NCBI RefSeq assembly: GCF_036934945.1
Contig: NW_027013587.1
Span: 124,001 to 188,000 of the forward strand
Length of the DNA stretch: 64,000 nucleotides
Origin: Oncorhynchus masou masou
Taxonomy: Eukaryota; Chordata; Actinopteri; Salmoniformes; Salmonidae
Direction: 5' to 3'
The position numbers and the translations under genes are program-made. Each line of letters opens with the position of its first letter. The stretch's first letter is position 1. The notes below the pieces were generated by a model. That model worked only from the letters and a program-made list of their open reading frames with translations. It did no database searches and was not told where the DNA came from. Below, one piece after another: positions 32,344 through 44,300 of this stretch.

Positions 32344-34099
32344 TTTCAGGTCTGGAACCTCATGTAAAGCTTTCAGGTCTGGAACCTCATGTAAAGCTTT
32401 CAGGTCTGGAACCTCATGTAAAGCTTTCAGGTCTGGAACCTCATGTAAAGCTTTCAGGTCTGGAACCTCATGTATAAAGCTTTCAGGTCTGGAACCTCAT
32501 GTATAAAGCTTTCAGGTCTGGAACCTCATGTAAAGCTTTCAGGTCTGGAACCTCATGTATAAAGCTTTCAGGTCTTGAACCTAATGTAAAGCTTTCAGGT
32601 CTGGAACCTCATGTAAAGCTTTCAGGTCTGGAACCTCATGTATAAAGCTTTCAGGTCTGGAACCTCATGTAAAGCTTTGAGGTCTGGAACCTCATGTATA
32701 AAGCTTTCAGGTCTGGAACCTCATGTATAAAGCTTTTAGGTCTGGAACCTCATGTAAAGCTTTCAGGTCTGGAACCTCATGTATAAAGCTTTCAGGTCTG
32801 GAACCTCATGTAAAGCTTTCAGGTCTGGAACCTCATGTATAAAGCTTTCAGGTCTGGAACCTCATGTATAAAGCTTTCAGGTCTGGAACCTCATGTGTAA
32901 AGCTTTCAGGTCTGGAACCTCATGTAAAGCTTTCAGGTCTGGAACCTCATGTGTAAAGCTTTCAGGTCTGGAACCTCATGTAAAGCTTTCAGGTCTGGAA
33001 CCTCATGTAAAGCTTTCAGGTCTGGAACCTCATGTAAAGCTTTCAGGTCTGGAACCTCATGTAAAGCTTTCAGGTCTGGAACCTCATGTAAAGCTTTCAG
33101 GTCTGGAACCTCATGTATAAAGCTTTCAGGTCTGGAACCTCATGTATAAAGCTTTTAGGTCTGGAACCTCATGTAAAGCTTTCAGGTCTGGAACCTCATG
33201 TATAAAGCTTTCAGGTCTGGAACCTCATGTGTAAAGCTTTCAGGTCTGGAACCTCATGTATAAAGCTTTCAGGTCTGGAACCTCATGTAAAGCTTTCAGG
33301 TCTGGAACCTCATGTATAAAGCTTTCAGGTCTGAAACCTCATGTAAAGCTTTCAGTTCTGGAACCTCATGTAAAGCTTTCAGGTCTGGAACCTCATGTAA
33401 AGCTTTCAGGTCTGGAACCTCATGTAAAGCTTTCAGGTCTGGAACCTCATGTAAAGCTTTCAGGTCTGGAACCTCATGTAAAGCTTTCAGGTCTGGAACC
33501 TCATGTAAAGCTTTCAGGTCTGGAACCTCATGTAAAGCTTTCAGGTCTGGAACCTCATGTAAAGCTTTCAGGTCTGGAACCTCATGTAAAGCTTTCAGGT
33601 CTGGAACCTCATGTAAAGCTTTCAGGTCTGGAACCTCATGTAAAGCTTTCAGGTCTGGAACCTCATGTAAAGCTTTCAGGTCTGGAACCTCATGTAAAGC
33701 TTTCAGGTCTGGAACCTCATGTAAAGCTTTCAGGTCTGGAACCTCATGTAAAGCTTTCAGGTCTGGAACCTCATGTAAAGCTTTCAGGTCTGGAACCTCA
33801 TGTAAAGCTTTCAGGTCTGGAACCTCATGTAAAGCTTTCAGGTCTGGAACCTCATGTATAAAGCTTTCAGGTCTGGAACCTCATGTATAAAGCTTTCAGG
33901 TCTGGAACCTCATGTATAAAGCTTTCAGGTCTGGAACCTCATGTAAAGCTTTCAGGTCTGGAACCTCATGTAAAGCTTTCAGGTCTGGAACTTCATGTAA
34001 AGCTTTCAGGTCTTGAACCTCATGTAAAGCTTTCAGGTCTGGAACCTCATGTATAAAGCTTTCAGGTCTGGAACCTCATGTACAGCTTTCAGGTCTTGA
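32344..34099. repeat. Intron 7 27/29-bp minisatellite, copy C
   Basis: About 64 units, the largest of this family. A run of about 20 identical 27-bp units lies around 33340-33850 and creates a 201-codon ORF with no coding meaning. Confidence 0.92.
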
Positions 34100-34383
34100 A
34101 AGGATTGAACAGAAGTCTTTCTTGTATTGTGTTTATAAATAGAGTTCTGACATGGTTAATGATGTTGTTATGTTTTCATTGTAGGATCCTGGTCACCAAT
34201 CCAGCACCAAAGCTATAGAGTCCCAGGGTCCCGATCCAAGACATGAGGAGGACATCACTCAAACACCTGGGATGAACATTCATATTGTAGAAGAGGGGAA
34301 GGAGGAAGTGAAAGAGGAGGATGAAGTTGGTGGTTTCATCAATTATGAAGGAGAAGAATTTAACTGGGATTCTGTTCAACATA

Positions 34384-35321
34384 GTAAGTGGAGGCAGAAC
34401 ACTGTTATTTAGTTGACTGGGGTTCTGTTCAACATAGTAAGTGGAGGCAGAAGACTGTTCTTTAGTTGACTGGGGTTCTGTTCAACATAGTAAGTGGAGG
34501 CAGAACACTGTTCTTTAGTTGACTGGGGTTCTGTTCAACATAGTAAGTGGAGGTAGAACACTGTTCTTTAGTTGACTGGGGTTCTGTTCAACATAGTAAG
34601 TGGAGGCAGAATACTGTTCTTTAGTTGACTGGGGTTCTGTTCAACATAGTAAGTGGAGGTAGAACACTGTTCTTTAGTTGACTGGGGTTCTGTTCAACAT
34701 AGTAAGTGGAGGCAGAACACTGTTCTTTAGTTGACTGGGGTTCTGTTCAACATAGTAAGTGGAGGTAGAACACTGTTCTTTAGTTGACTGGGGTTCTGTT
34801 CAACATAGTAAGTGGAGGCAGAAGTCTGTTCTTTAGTTGACTGGGGTTCTGTTCAACATAGTAAGTGGAGGTAGTGTTCTTTAGTTGAGTGGGATTCTGT
34901 TCAACATAGTAAGTGGAGGCAGAAGACTTCTTTAGTTGACTGGGGTTCTTTTCAACATAGTAAGTGGAGGTAGTGTTCTTTAGTTGACTGGGATTCTGTT
35001 CAACATAGTAAGTGGAGGCAGAAGACTTCTTTAGTTGACTGGGGTTCTGTTCAACATAGTAAGTGGAGGCAGAAGACTGTTCTTTAGTTGACTGGGGTTC
35101 TGTTCAACATAGTAAGTGGGAGGCAGAACACTGTTCTTTAGTTGACTGGGGTTCTGTTCAACATAGTAAGTGGGAGGCAGAACACTGTTCTTTAGTTGAC
35201 TGGGGTTCTGTTCAACATAGTAAGTGGAGGTAGAACACTGTTCTTTAGTTGACTGGGGTTCTGTTCAACATAGTAAGTGGGAGGCAGAACACTGTTCTTT
35301 AGTTGACTGGGGTTCTGTTCA
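34384..35321 (+). repeat. Intron 8 53-bp splice-donor minisatellite, copy C
   Basis: About 18 units, the smallest array of this family. It includes units with GTGGGAGGCAG, where a G is inserted after the donor. Confidence 0.94.
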
Positions 35322-35473
35322 CCCCATCTCCTATGAAGTGCACTACTTGTTGACCAGGGTCCTGGACAAAGTGGATGCACTTGATAGAGGATAAGGTGCC
35401 ATTTGGGATACGGACTGTGAATGAATGTCGACTTGCTCGCCTCAATACCGAACCCACTCTGTTCTTCACACAG

Positions 35474-36015
35474 GAGAGAGCCCTAACTGTGGCTTAGACA
35501 GCAGAGCGAGTCCCGCCACATCAGAACATCCTGAACACCAGGAGAGTCACAAAACGAAGACGTCTCACTGCTGCTCGGTGTGTGGCAGAGAGTGCTACAA
35601 GCTCTCGGTACTACAGATCCACATGAGAATCCACACGGGAGAGAAGCCGTACCCCTGCCCCGACTGTGGCAAGAAGTTCGCTCACCTGGGAGCCATGAGA
35701 CGACACCTCCTCACACACACGGGAGAGAAGCCCTACTCTTGCCCTGTGTGTGGGAAGAGTTTCACCCAATCCGGACATCTGAGGGAGCACCAGCAGTCTC
35801 ACAGTGGAGAGAAGCCTCACCTGTGTCTGGTCTGTGGGAGAGGGTTCTCTAGAGCGTCACACCTCAGGATCCACCACAGAGTTCACACAGGGGAGAGGCC
35901 GTACAGCTGTGACTACTGTGGGAAGAGATACGGCCGCTGTCAGAAGCTACGGGCTCACCAACGGACACACCACAGTGACAGGACGCACGCTGATACTGGA
36001 GAGGAGACGGAGTGA
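35474..36015 (+). CDS. Exon 9 of copy C: five C2H2 fingers, finger 14 variant
   Basis: Open to the TGA. Finger 14 reads RASHLRI, with His at recognition-helix +3 (codon at 35860-35862) instead of Asp. Copy E shares this. The acceptor is GTTCTTCACACAG. Confidence 0.86.
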
Positions 36016-37278
36016 ATGACCACGAGGCTTTGAACGCAAGACGTGATCAGCTTAGTATTCCTATTGGTGGTGTTAGCCCGGCTGGACAACAACAATGATA
36101 CACGTTGATCGTCATCAGTCAGGAGAACAATACACTCCATTGGAATAGACATGGTTCTAGAATCCACCTAAATGATTCCCAGAGTTCTGATGCAGGACAC
36201 GGGCTGCTGGGGAGGGGACAGCTGCTGGGTGAAGTTCCCCTGCCTGAATCCTAACCTTAACCATTAGTGGGGAGATGCAAAACTGACCAGCGTCTCGGGG
36301 CAACTTCACCCTACTCTGTTTGGGGGAAAGAATGGGGAGGCTTTATCAGTAAGTGTTGACAGTAGAACTACGGGTGTTTGTTAGTAGGGTGGACAAACAC
36401 AACTATTAACCTTATGATGAAGAACGATAGGCTCGGTTAGAACAATTTACAATGGACGTGGTTCTACATTCCACTCGAAGAAAGCACCCAGTTCTGATGG
36501 AGAGATGAAATAATCAGTGCTGTTCAGTTTGTTATTGAACTTGAACCAGAGAAAGTGAACCCCCAAAAGATGGCTGCTAGACGGTGTTCTAAATTGGAAT
36601 CGTGGAACGCTTGTTCTCTGTCCACCACATTCTGTGTGAGGAACCCCAGTTGAAATGATTGTTTAAAAAAAAAAAATAGAATGTTGATGTAATAATTGTG
36701 TTCTATATTGGATAACATCCCAAATAATGTTCAGTCACAGGACGTTTTGATCCCAGAGAGAGAGAGAGCTGTGGCTCCGTCATTCAGTTCATTACGCCTC
36801 TATAAGATCGTAAACAAAGGTGTGTCATGGTGATTTGAATAAATAGGTGACAAAAACCTACCTAACTGTTTAATCTATTGAATAAAAATAAAAAAAAGTT
36901 TCTGTTTTCGGGTACCATTTTATGCCAACTCTTTTCACACTACTGAGCCAAGCTGATGGATATCAAGAATAAGGTTTTTATTTGCTATGCTTGAAGACGG
37001 CCTTGGTAAATGTCGGGCTTTTACATGGCAATGCGGAAAATGTAACAGGGCTATATTGAAGTGTTTACTATGATTACAGCAAAGGAACTGTCAGTTTACT
37101 CAGTTGAACTGTTGGTGATAATAGTTGCCCTCCAGTGGGTGGAGGACGTACAACTTGTTAGAATTATAGGATGCTCAGATTCTCCGTCTGTCTTGAATAG
37201 TTTATCATCTGATAGGAGAGATCTGCTATTGGAGGTATTCATGTTATTATGGAGAATTGAGAGAATGGGTGTAGTATT
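36016..37278 (+). other. 3' flank and spacer of copy C
   Basis: Candidate AATAAA signals are at 36838-36843 and 36881-36886. No gene is seen. Confidence 0.5.
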
Positions 37279-37649
37279 CTCTCAATACTATACACTGCAA
37301 CTCCCCAACGGGCTCGGGAGGCGAAGGTCGCCAAGCTGCGCTTCTTCACACCCGCTCGCTTAAACCGGAAGGAAACACCGTTCAACTGATGACCGAAGTC
37401 AGCCTGCAGGCGCCCAGCCCGCCACAAGGAGTCAGCCTGCAGGCTCCCGGCCTGCCACAAAGAGTCTCTAGAGCACGATGAGCCAACTAAAGCCCCCCCC
37501 ATGGCCAAATCCTCCTCTAACCTGGACGATACTGGGCCAATTGTGCGCCGCCCTATGGGACTCCCGGTCCGCCCTATGGGACACTACAGCCTGGGATCGA
37601 ACCCTAGGCTGTAGTGACGCCGCAACACTGCGATGCAGTGCCTCCCAGT
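37279..37649 (-). mobile_element. Inverted SINE remnant, copy C downstream
   Basis: Same SINE as in copy B, with only two 33-bp units (37397-37467). It lacks about 25 bp around CCAATGTGTCAGAGG present in B and E. The B-box region is GGTTCGATCC on the minus strand, with a TAGGGT change just before it. Confidence 0.7.
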
Positions 37650-37958
37650 ACATTTGGGTGTGTAAGGGAATGTAATTGTTGACCAGTTAGCCAAAAGAGT
37701 TTTGAAATTAGATATAATTGATATTAATGTTCCACTGGGTAGAGATGAGGCCAAATGTAGGATCAGAGCCATTTTGATGTGTGTCAGAAGAGATGGGACT
37801 CTGAGCCCAAGGGCCGGTGTTTATATGCCCTCAACAGAAAGGTCAGTGGACCAAGGTTCAAAGGTCAGATTAGGAAGGAAGAGGTGGTGATTGCGTTTAG
37901 GACATTGTACATTGAACTCATCATTACATCTGGTTGGTAGCATGTGAATGGTTTGTGA

Positions 37959-38029
37959 GGTAGGCCGTCATTGTAAATAAGAATTTGTTCTTAACTGACT
38001 TGCTTAGTGAAATAAAGTTGAAATAAAAG
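37959..38029 (+). mobile_element. SINE 3' tail, upstream of copy D
   Basis: TAGGCCGTCATTGTAAATAA followed by the TTGTTCTTAACTGACTTGC tail. Confidence 0.68.
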
Positions 38030-38059
38030 CAGGTTGTAAACTCCTTGTATTGCCTGCCT

Positions 38060-38352
38060 TCCCACTCCTATACACTAGGTGGCGCTAATGCACCGGGTAG
38101 TTTAGTCATGCAGAAGAATCATACCCGGAAGTACGGTGATGCAGTAACGCAGACAGTCGGCTTATTTACCTTTATTCAAAACAGGCTTGCGAGCTAGTTA
38201 CTGTTAAAATGGCAACATATAGGATTTCTGCATGTATTTGCCTTCGTTAAGATGGCTGGTTAGGTTTCAAATCGTTTCACGACCAGTAAATTGTTCAACT
38301 GACGTGAGTGACCTCGAGCTGATGTGAACGCAGAAGAACAACGATCAATAAC
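38060..38352 (+). promoter_or_regulatory. Promoter-like region of copy D
   Basis: CTCF-like motif at 38072-38086, ETS-like ACCCGGAAGT at 38123-38132. Confidence 0.5.
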
Positions 38353-41300
38353 ATGTCGGCAGAATTCACTCTTCCCGGTTCTGACCGACCCATACTGGAC
38401 GAGGTAAGACACGGGACGGACGCATGCCCGTTAGCTAGCCAGCCAAATCTAATAACATTGTCCTAGCCCGAATGCCTCACATGACATGAATGGGCAAGCT
38501 TTGTCTCAAATCGGGTTGTGAACACTCCATTGCTGTAATTGCTAGACGATGCGTGACAGAGTTGGAGTAATAGCACAGACCTGTTATGCCAGGACCGTTT
38601 ATGCTCAGTCGTCTGAAAACTGATTTGACTGTAGTTGTTCATGTTACAAAGTATCAAACTGGTGTTACAGTATAACTTTAGACCGTCCCCTCGCCCATAA
38701 CCAGGCGCGAACCAGGGACCCTCTGCACACATCAACAACTGTTACCCATCGCTCCACAAAAGCCGCGCCCCTTGCAGGGGAAGGGGAACCACTACTTCAA
38801 GGTCTCAGAGGAAGTGACGTCACCGATTGAAACGCTATTTAGCGCGCACCGCTAACTAAGCTAGCCGTTTCACATCCGTTACACTGGCGGTTTGTTTACT
38901 GCAGCTGTTCAGTCAGTCTGTAGTCGCAACTTTGACACCATGCCGCTGGGTGGGTCTTTTGAGGCAAGGCCAGTCTGATCTGGATGGGTGCAGTCATTTG
39001 TTCCTACCAAGCACTAACACAAACACACTGCTCTAGGATCAGTTTAGGCTTATTACCTGGACAGGGAGGGTCTGAGGTCAGCATTCCTACTGTTAGATGC
39101 TTTGTGAAATACAGGCCCTGATTCTCTGATCAAAGTATTGGACACTCATATGGGCTACCATAACAAAACACTCGTATAGTCTACAGCAACAAAACACCCG
39201 TATGGTCCACGGCAACACAACACTCGTATGGTCCACGGCAACAAAACACCCGTATGGTCCACGGCAACACAACACCCGTATGGTCCACGGCAACACAACA
39301 CTCGTATGGTCCACGGCAACAAAACACCCGTATGGTCCACGGCAACAAAACACCCGTATGGTCCACGGCAACAAAACACTCGTATGGTCCACGGCAACAA
39401 AACACCCCTATGGTCCATGGCAACAAAACACCCATATGGTCCACAGCAACAAAACACCCCTATGGTCCATGGCAACAAAACACCCGTATGGTCCACGGCA
39501 AAAAAACACCCCTATGGTCCATGGCAACAAAACACCCGTATGGTCCACAGCAACAAAACACCCCTATGGTCCATGGCAACAAAACACCCCTATGGTCCAC
39601 GGCAACAAAACACCCATATGGTCCACGGCAACAAAACACCCCTATGGTCCATGGCAACAAAACACCCGTATGGTCCACGGCAACAAAACGCCCGTATGGT
39701 CTACGGCAACAAAACGCCCGTATGGTCTACGGCAACACAACACTCGTTTGGTCTACCTCAACAAAACAATTGTTCCCCTCTCCAGAACTAGTCAAGGCTG
39801 CCTTCTGCCCTTCATCCTCTTTTAGGATGATGTTAACAACCAGCCCAGCCCGTCCCCATCCCACAGCCCCCCTGCGTCAGGAGAACCTGATCAAGAGGAC
39901 CAAACAGAACCAACCAAAACCTTTTCTCACGGTTGTCTGGACTGTGGGAAAGAGTTTTCTCGCCCATGTGACCTGGTGAGTTTGATGAGTTTTATTTGCC
40001 AGTTAAAAAAAAGAAAAAAATGACATATACACACAGTACATGAAACGTGTCAGGACAACACAAAACAACTAATTCATGACTTATTTCCATTGTGTTCCAT
40101 AAGGTGAGACACCAGAGGGTACACACAGGGGAGAAGCCCTACCCCTGTCAGGACAACACAAAACAACTAATCAATAACTTATTTCCATTGTGTTCCATAA
40201 GGTGAGACACCAGAGAGTACACACAGGGGAGAAGCCATACCCCTGTCCTGACTGTGGCAAGAGGTTCGCCCACTCAGGAGGCCTCCGAAAACACGAGAGG
40301 ATACACTCCGGAGAGAAGCCTCACTCCTGCTCCGTGTGTGAGAAGAGCTTCACCCAGAAGGGAAGTCTTAGAGTCCACCTACGGACACACACGGGGGAGA
40401 GACCTTATTCTTGCTCCGTCTGTGGCAAGAGTTACACCCAAAATGAATTTTTGAAAGTGCACCAGCGAACACACACGGGAGAGAGGCCCCACTCCTGTTC
40501 TGTGTGTGGCAGGGGCTTTGCTCAGATAGGCAACCTGAAGAAACACCAACGGATTCACACCGGGGAGAAGCCTTACCAGTGCCCGGAGTGTGGAGCCAGT
40601 TTCACCCAGAAGGACAGCCTGAAGATGCATCAGAGGTCATTTATTTCATTCTTGTTTTCATTTTGATCTCCCCTGTTGTTTTACCGTAAAGTCCGTTTCC
40701 AAGTTTTAAATTGCACTTTGAATTAAAGAACGATTTGATTTTTAGGTCTCACACGGGAGAGAAACCTTGCGTCTGCCCCGAGTGCGGGAAGGGTTTCCGC
40801 GACAACGGGCACCTGAAAGTCCACTTGAGAGTGCATACAGGTGAGGTTGATTTTAACGATCGAAGGACACCAGTGTCTCAAAACCTCTCGAGTTGTCCAC
40901 AATGTGGTTATTTAAATAAAACCTGAATCTTTATGCAGCTATTGACAGCATACATTACAGCACTGTAATTTGTCTGGGATACAACGTCCAATGAAATGCT
41001 TCCAGGTTCCATTTCAACAGCAATAAGAAATAATACGAACACGAAGTAAATGGCTCATTATTGTGGAGTGACACGGTCTGTCTTTTTTTTTAAATGGCTC
41101 ATTATTGTGGAGTGACACGGTCTGTCTTTCCCACCCACCCGTCTGTCCACCCATCCATCAGGGGAGAAGCCGTACTCCTGCCCCGACTGTGGGAGACGGT
41201 TCAGCCAGGCAGACATCCTGAAGAGACACCAGATGGTGCACACAGGGGAGAAGCCGTACTCCTGCGCCCTGTGTGGGAGGAGGTTCGCCCAGCCTGGCAC

Positions 41301-44300
41301 TCTGAAGTACCACCTCCGGACCCACGCAAGAGAGAACCAGACAGGGGGTGAGTTCAACAGCACTTCCCTTTACAGCCGAAGCGTTGCCACAGTAACAATT
41401 TCAGTTGGAACGATTTGAATGAACATTCCAGAATGTTACGGCGAAGCTGCAAATAGATCATTTTTCTATGTATTCAAACTGCAGATGCTAATCTTACTAC
41501 GTGTAATAGAAAGACTGCATAGCAACATGTAATATTTGTATTATTATTGGTAGTGACAGTTTAGACAGGAAACAGATACTCATATTTACCTCACACTGCC
41601 TTCTCGGCCTGTCAGCCACTTCACTGCCTTCTCGGCCTGTCGGCCACTTCACTGCCTTCTGAGACTGTCGGCCACTTCACTGCCTTCTGAGACTGTCGGC
41701 CACTTCACTGCCTTCTCGGCCTGTCGGCCACTTCACTGCCTTCTGAGACTGTCGGCCACTTCACTGCCTTCTGAGACTGTCGGCCACTTCACTGCCTTCT
41801 GAGACTGTCGGCCACTTCACTGCCTGTTGAGACTGTCGGCCACTTCACTGCCTTCTGAGACTGTCGGCCACTTCACTGCCTTCTGAGACTGTCGGCCACT
41901 TCACTGCCTTCTGAGACTGTCGGCCACTTCACTGCCTTCTGAGACTGTCGGCCACTTCACTGCCTTCTGAGACTGTCGGCCACTTCACTGCCTTCTGAGA
42001 CTGTCGGCCACTTCACTGCCTTCTGAGACTGTCGGCCACTTCACTGCCTTCTGAGACTGTCGGCCACTTCACTGCCTTCTCGGCCTGTCGGCCACTTCAC
42101 TGCCTTCTGAGACTGTCGGCCACTTCACTGCCTTCTCGGACTGTCGGCCACTTCACTGCCTTCTCGGCCTGTCGGCCACTTCACTGCCTTCTGAGACTGT
42201 CGGCCACTTCACTGCCTGTTGAGACTGTCGGCCACTTCACTGCCTTCTCGGCCTGTCGGCCACTTCACTGCCTTCTGAGACTGTCGGCCACTTCACTGCC
42301 TTCTGAGACTGTCGGCCACTTCACTGCCTTCTGAGACTGTCGGCCACTTCACTGCCTTCTGAGACTGTCGGCCACTTCACTGCCTTCTGAGACTGTCGGC
42401 CACTTCACTGCCTTCTCGGCCTGTCGGCCACTTCACTGCCTTCTGAGACTGTCGGCCACTTCACTGCCTTCTGAGACTGTCGGCCACTTCACTGCCTTCT
42501 GAGACTGTCGGCCACTTCACTGCCTTCTGAGACTGTCGGCCACTTCACTGCCTTCTGAGACTGTCGGCCACTTCACTGCCTTCTCGGCCTGTCGGCCACT
42601 TCACTGCCTTCTGAGACTGTCGGCCACTTCACTGCCTTCTGAGACTGTCGGCCACTTCACTGCCTTCTCGGCCTGTCGGCCACTTCACTGCCTTCTGAGA
42701 CTGTCGGCCACTTCACTGCCTTCTGAGACTGTCGGCCACTTCACTGCCTTCTGAGACTGTCGGCCACTTCACTGCCTTCTGAGACTGTCGGCCACTTCAC
42801 TGCCTTCTGAGACTGTCGGCCACTTCACTGCCTTCTCGGCCTGTCGGCCACTTCACTGCCTTCTGAGACTGTCGGCCACTTCACTGCCTTCTGAGACTGT
42901 CGGCCACTTCACTGCCTTCTCGGCCTGTCGGCCACTTCACTGCCTTCTGAGACTGTCGGCCACTTCACTGCCTTCTGAGACTGTCGGCCACTTCACTGCT
43001 GACGTGAAACAAACAGAACGCTGTTGCTAGCATTCTAACGTTCACAATCCATTTCCCCAGGGCCTCAATGCTGCCCAGTGTGTGGACAGGACCTCCCTAC
43101 AGAGCAGGCTCTGAGAAAACACCTACAGGCACACATGGGGGAGGACCTCGGTCACAACGGGGGACAGGAAGACAGGGAGGAGGAAGTTGGTGGTCTGATC
43201 AATTCTGATGGAGAGGACGTTGGCTGGGACCCTTCTCATCTTAGTAAGTGGAGGCAGATTATTTGTCCCTATTGGCTCCCTATGTAGTGCACTACTTTAC
43301 CCTAATATACATCCCTAATGGCCCCCTATTCCCTACATAGTGCACTACTTTACCCTGAGATACATCCCTAATGGCCCCCTATTCCCTATGTAGTGCACTA
43401 CTTTACCCTGAGATACATCCCTAATGGCCCCCTGTTCCCTACATAGTGCACTACTTTACCCTGAGATACATCCCTAATGGCCCCCTGTTCCCTACATAGT
43501 GCACTACTTTACCCTGTGATACATCCCTAATGGCCCCCTGTTCCCTACATAGTGCACTACTTTACCCTGTGATACATCCCTAATGGCCCCCTGTTCCCTA
43601 CATAGTGCACTACTTTACCCTAAGATACATCCCTAATGGCACCCTGTTCCCTACGTTGTGCACTACTTTACCCTGTGATACATCCCTAATGGCCCCCTAT
43701 TCCCTATGTTGTGCACTACTTTACCCTGAGATACATCCCTAATGGCCCCCTGTTCCCTACATAGTGCACTACTTTACCCTGTGATACATCCCTAATGGCC
43801 CCCTGTTCCCTACATAGTGCACTACTTTACCCTGTGATACATCCCTAATGGCAACCTATTCCCTACATAGTGCACTACTTTACCCTGAGATACATCCCTA
43901 ATGGCACCCTGTTCCCTACATAGTGCACTACTTTACCCTGTGATTCATATATAACGGCAACCTATTCCCTACGTAGACCATCCATCCTTCCATCAAATGA
44001 TAAACATGAGAGAGTCCTGTCCATGGCTCTGGTAGTCTCATTATAACCCATAATACCAACCTCTCTCTACAGGAGTCCTGGTAGTCTCATTATAACCCAT
44101 AATACCAACCTCTCTCTACAGGAGTCCTGGTAGTCTCATTATAACCCATAATACCAACCTCTCTCTACAGGAGTCCTGGTAGTCTCATTATAACCCATAA
44201 TACCAACCTCTCTCTACAGGAGTCCTGGTAGTCTCATTATAACCCATAATACCAACCTCTCTCTACAGGAGTCCTAGTAGTCTCATTATAACCCATAATA

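Larger units (their letters stand above)
26677..36015 (+). pseudogene. C2H2 zinc-finger gene, copy C (9 exons, four 1-base losses)
   Basis: Exons: 1 26677-26727; 2 28083-28231; 3 28353-28785; 4 28896-28990; 5 29277-29461; 6 30735-30916; 7 32256-32320; 8 34185-34383; 9 35474-36015. Splice sites are retained. Compared with copies D and A, exon 2 has C5 instead of C6 (28124-28128), exon 3 has G3 instead of G4 (28713-28715), exon 5 has G4 instead of G5 at its donor (29459-29462) and exon 6 has G4 instead of G5 (30811-30814). The exon 2 loss leads to a TGA formed at the exon 2/3 junction, before finger 1 is complete. Exon 1 has PIMDE instead of PILDE. If all four losses are assembly errors the gene is intact; if real, it is dead upstream of the last five fingers. 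Confidence 0.7.

Noticed and set aside
33256..33890. 201-codon ORF of KLSGLEPHV repeats
   Set aside because: It lies in intron 7, its length follows array size in each copy, and splicing AAG|GTGGGA to TTGTAG|GATCC keeps the protein frame without it.
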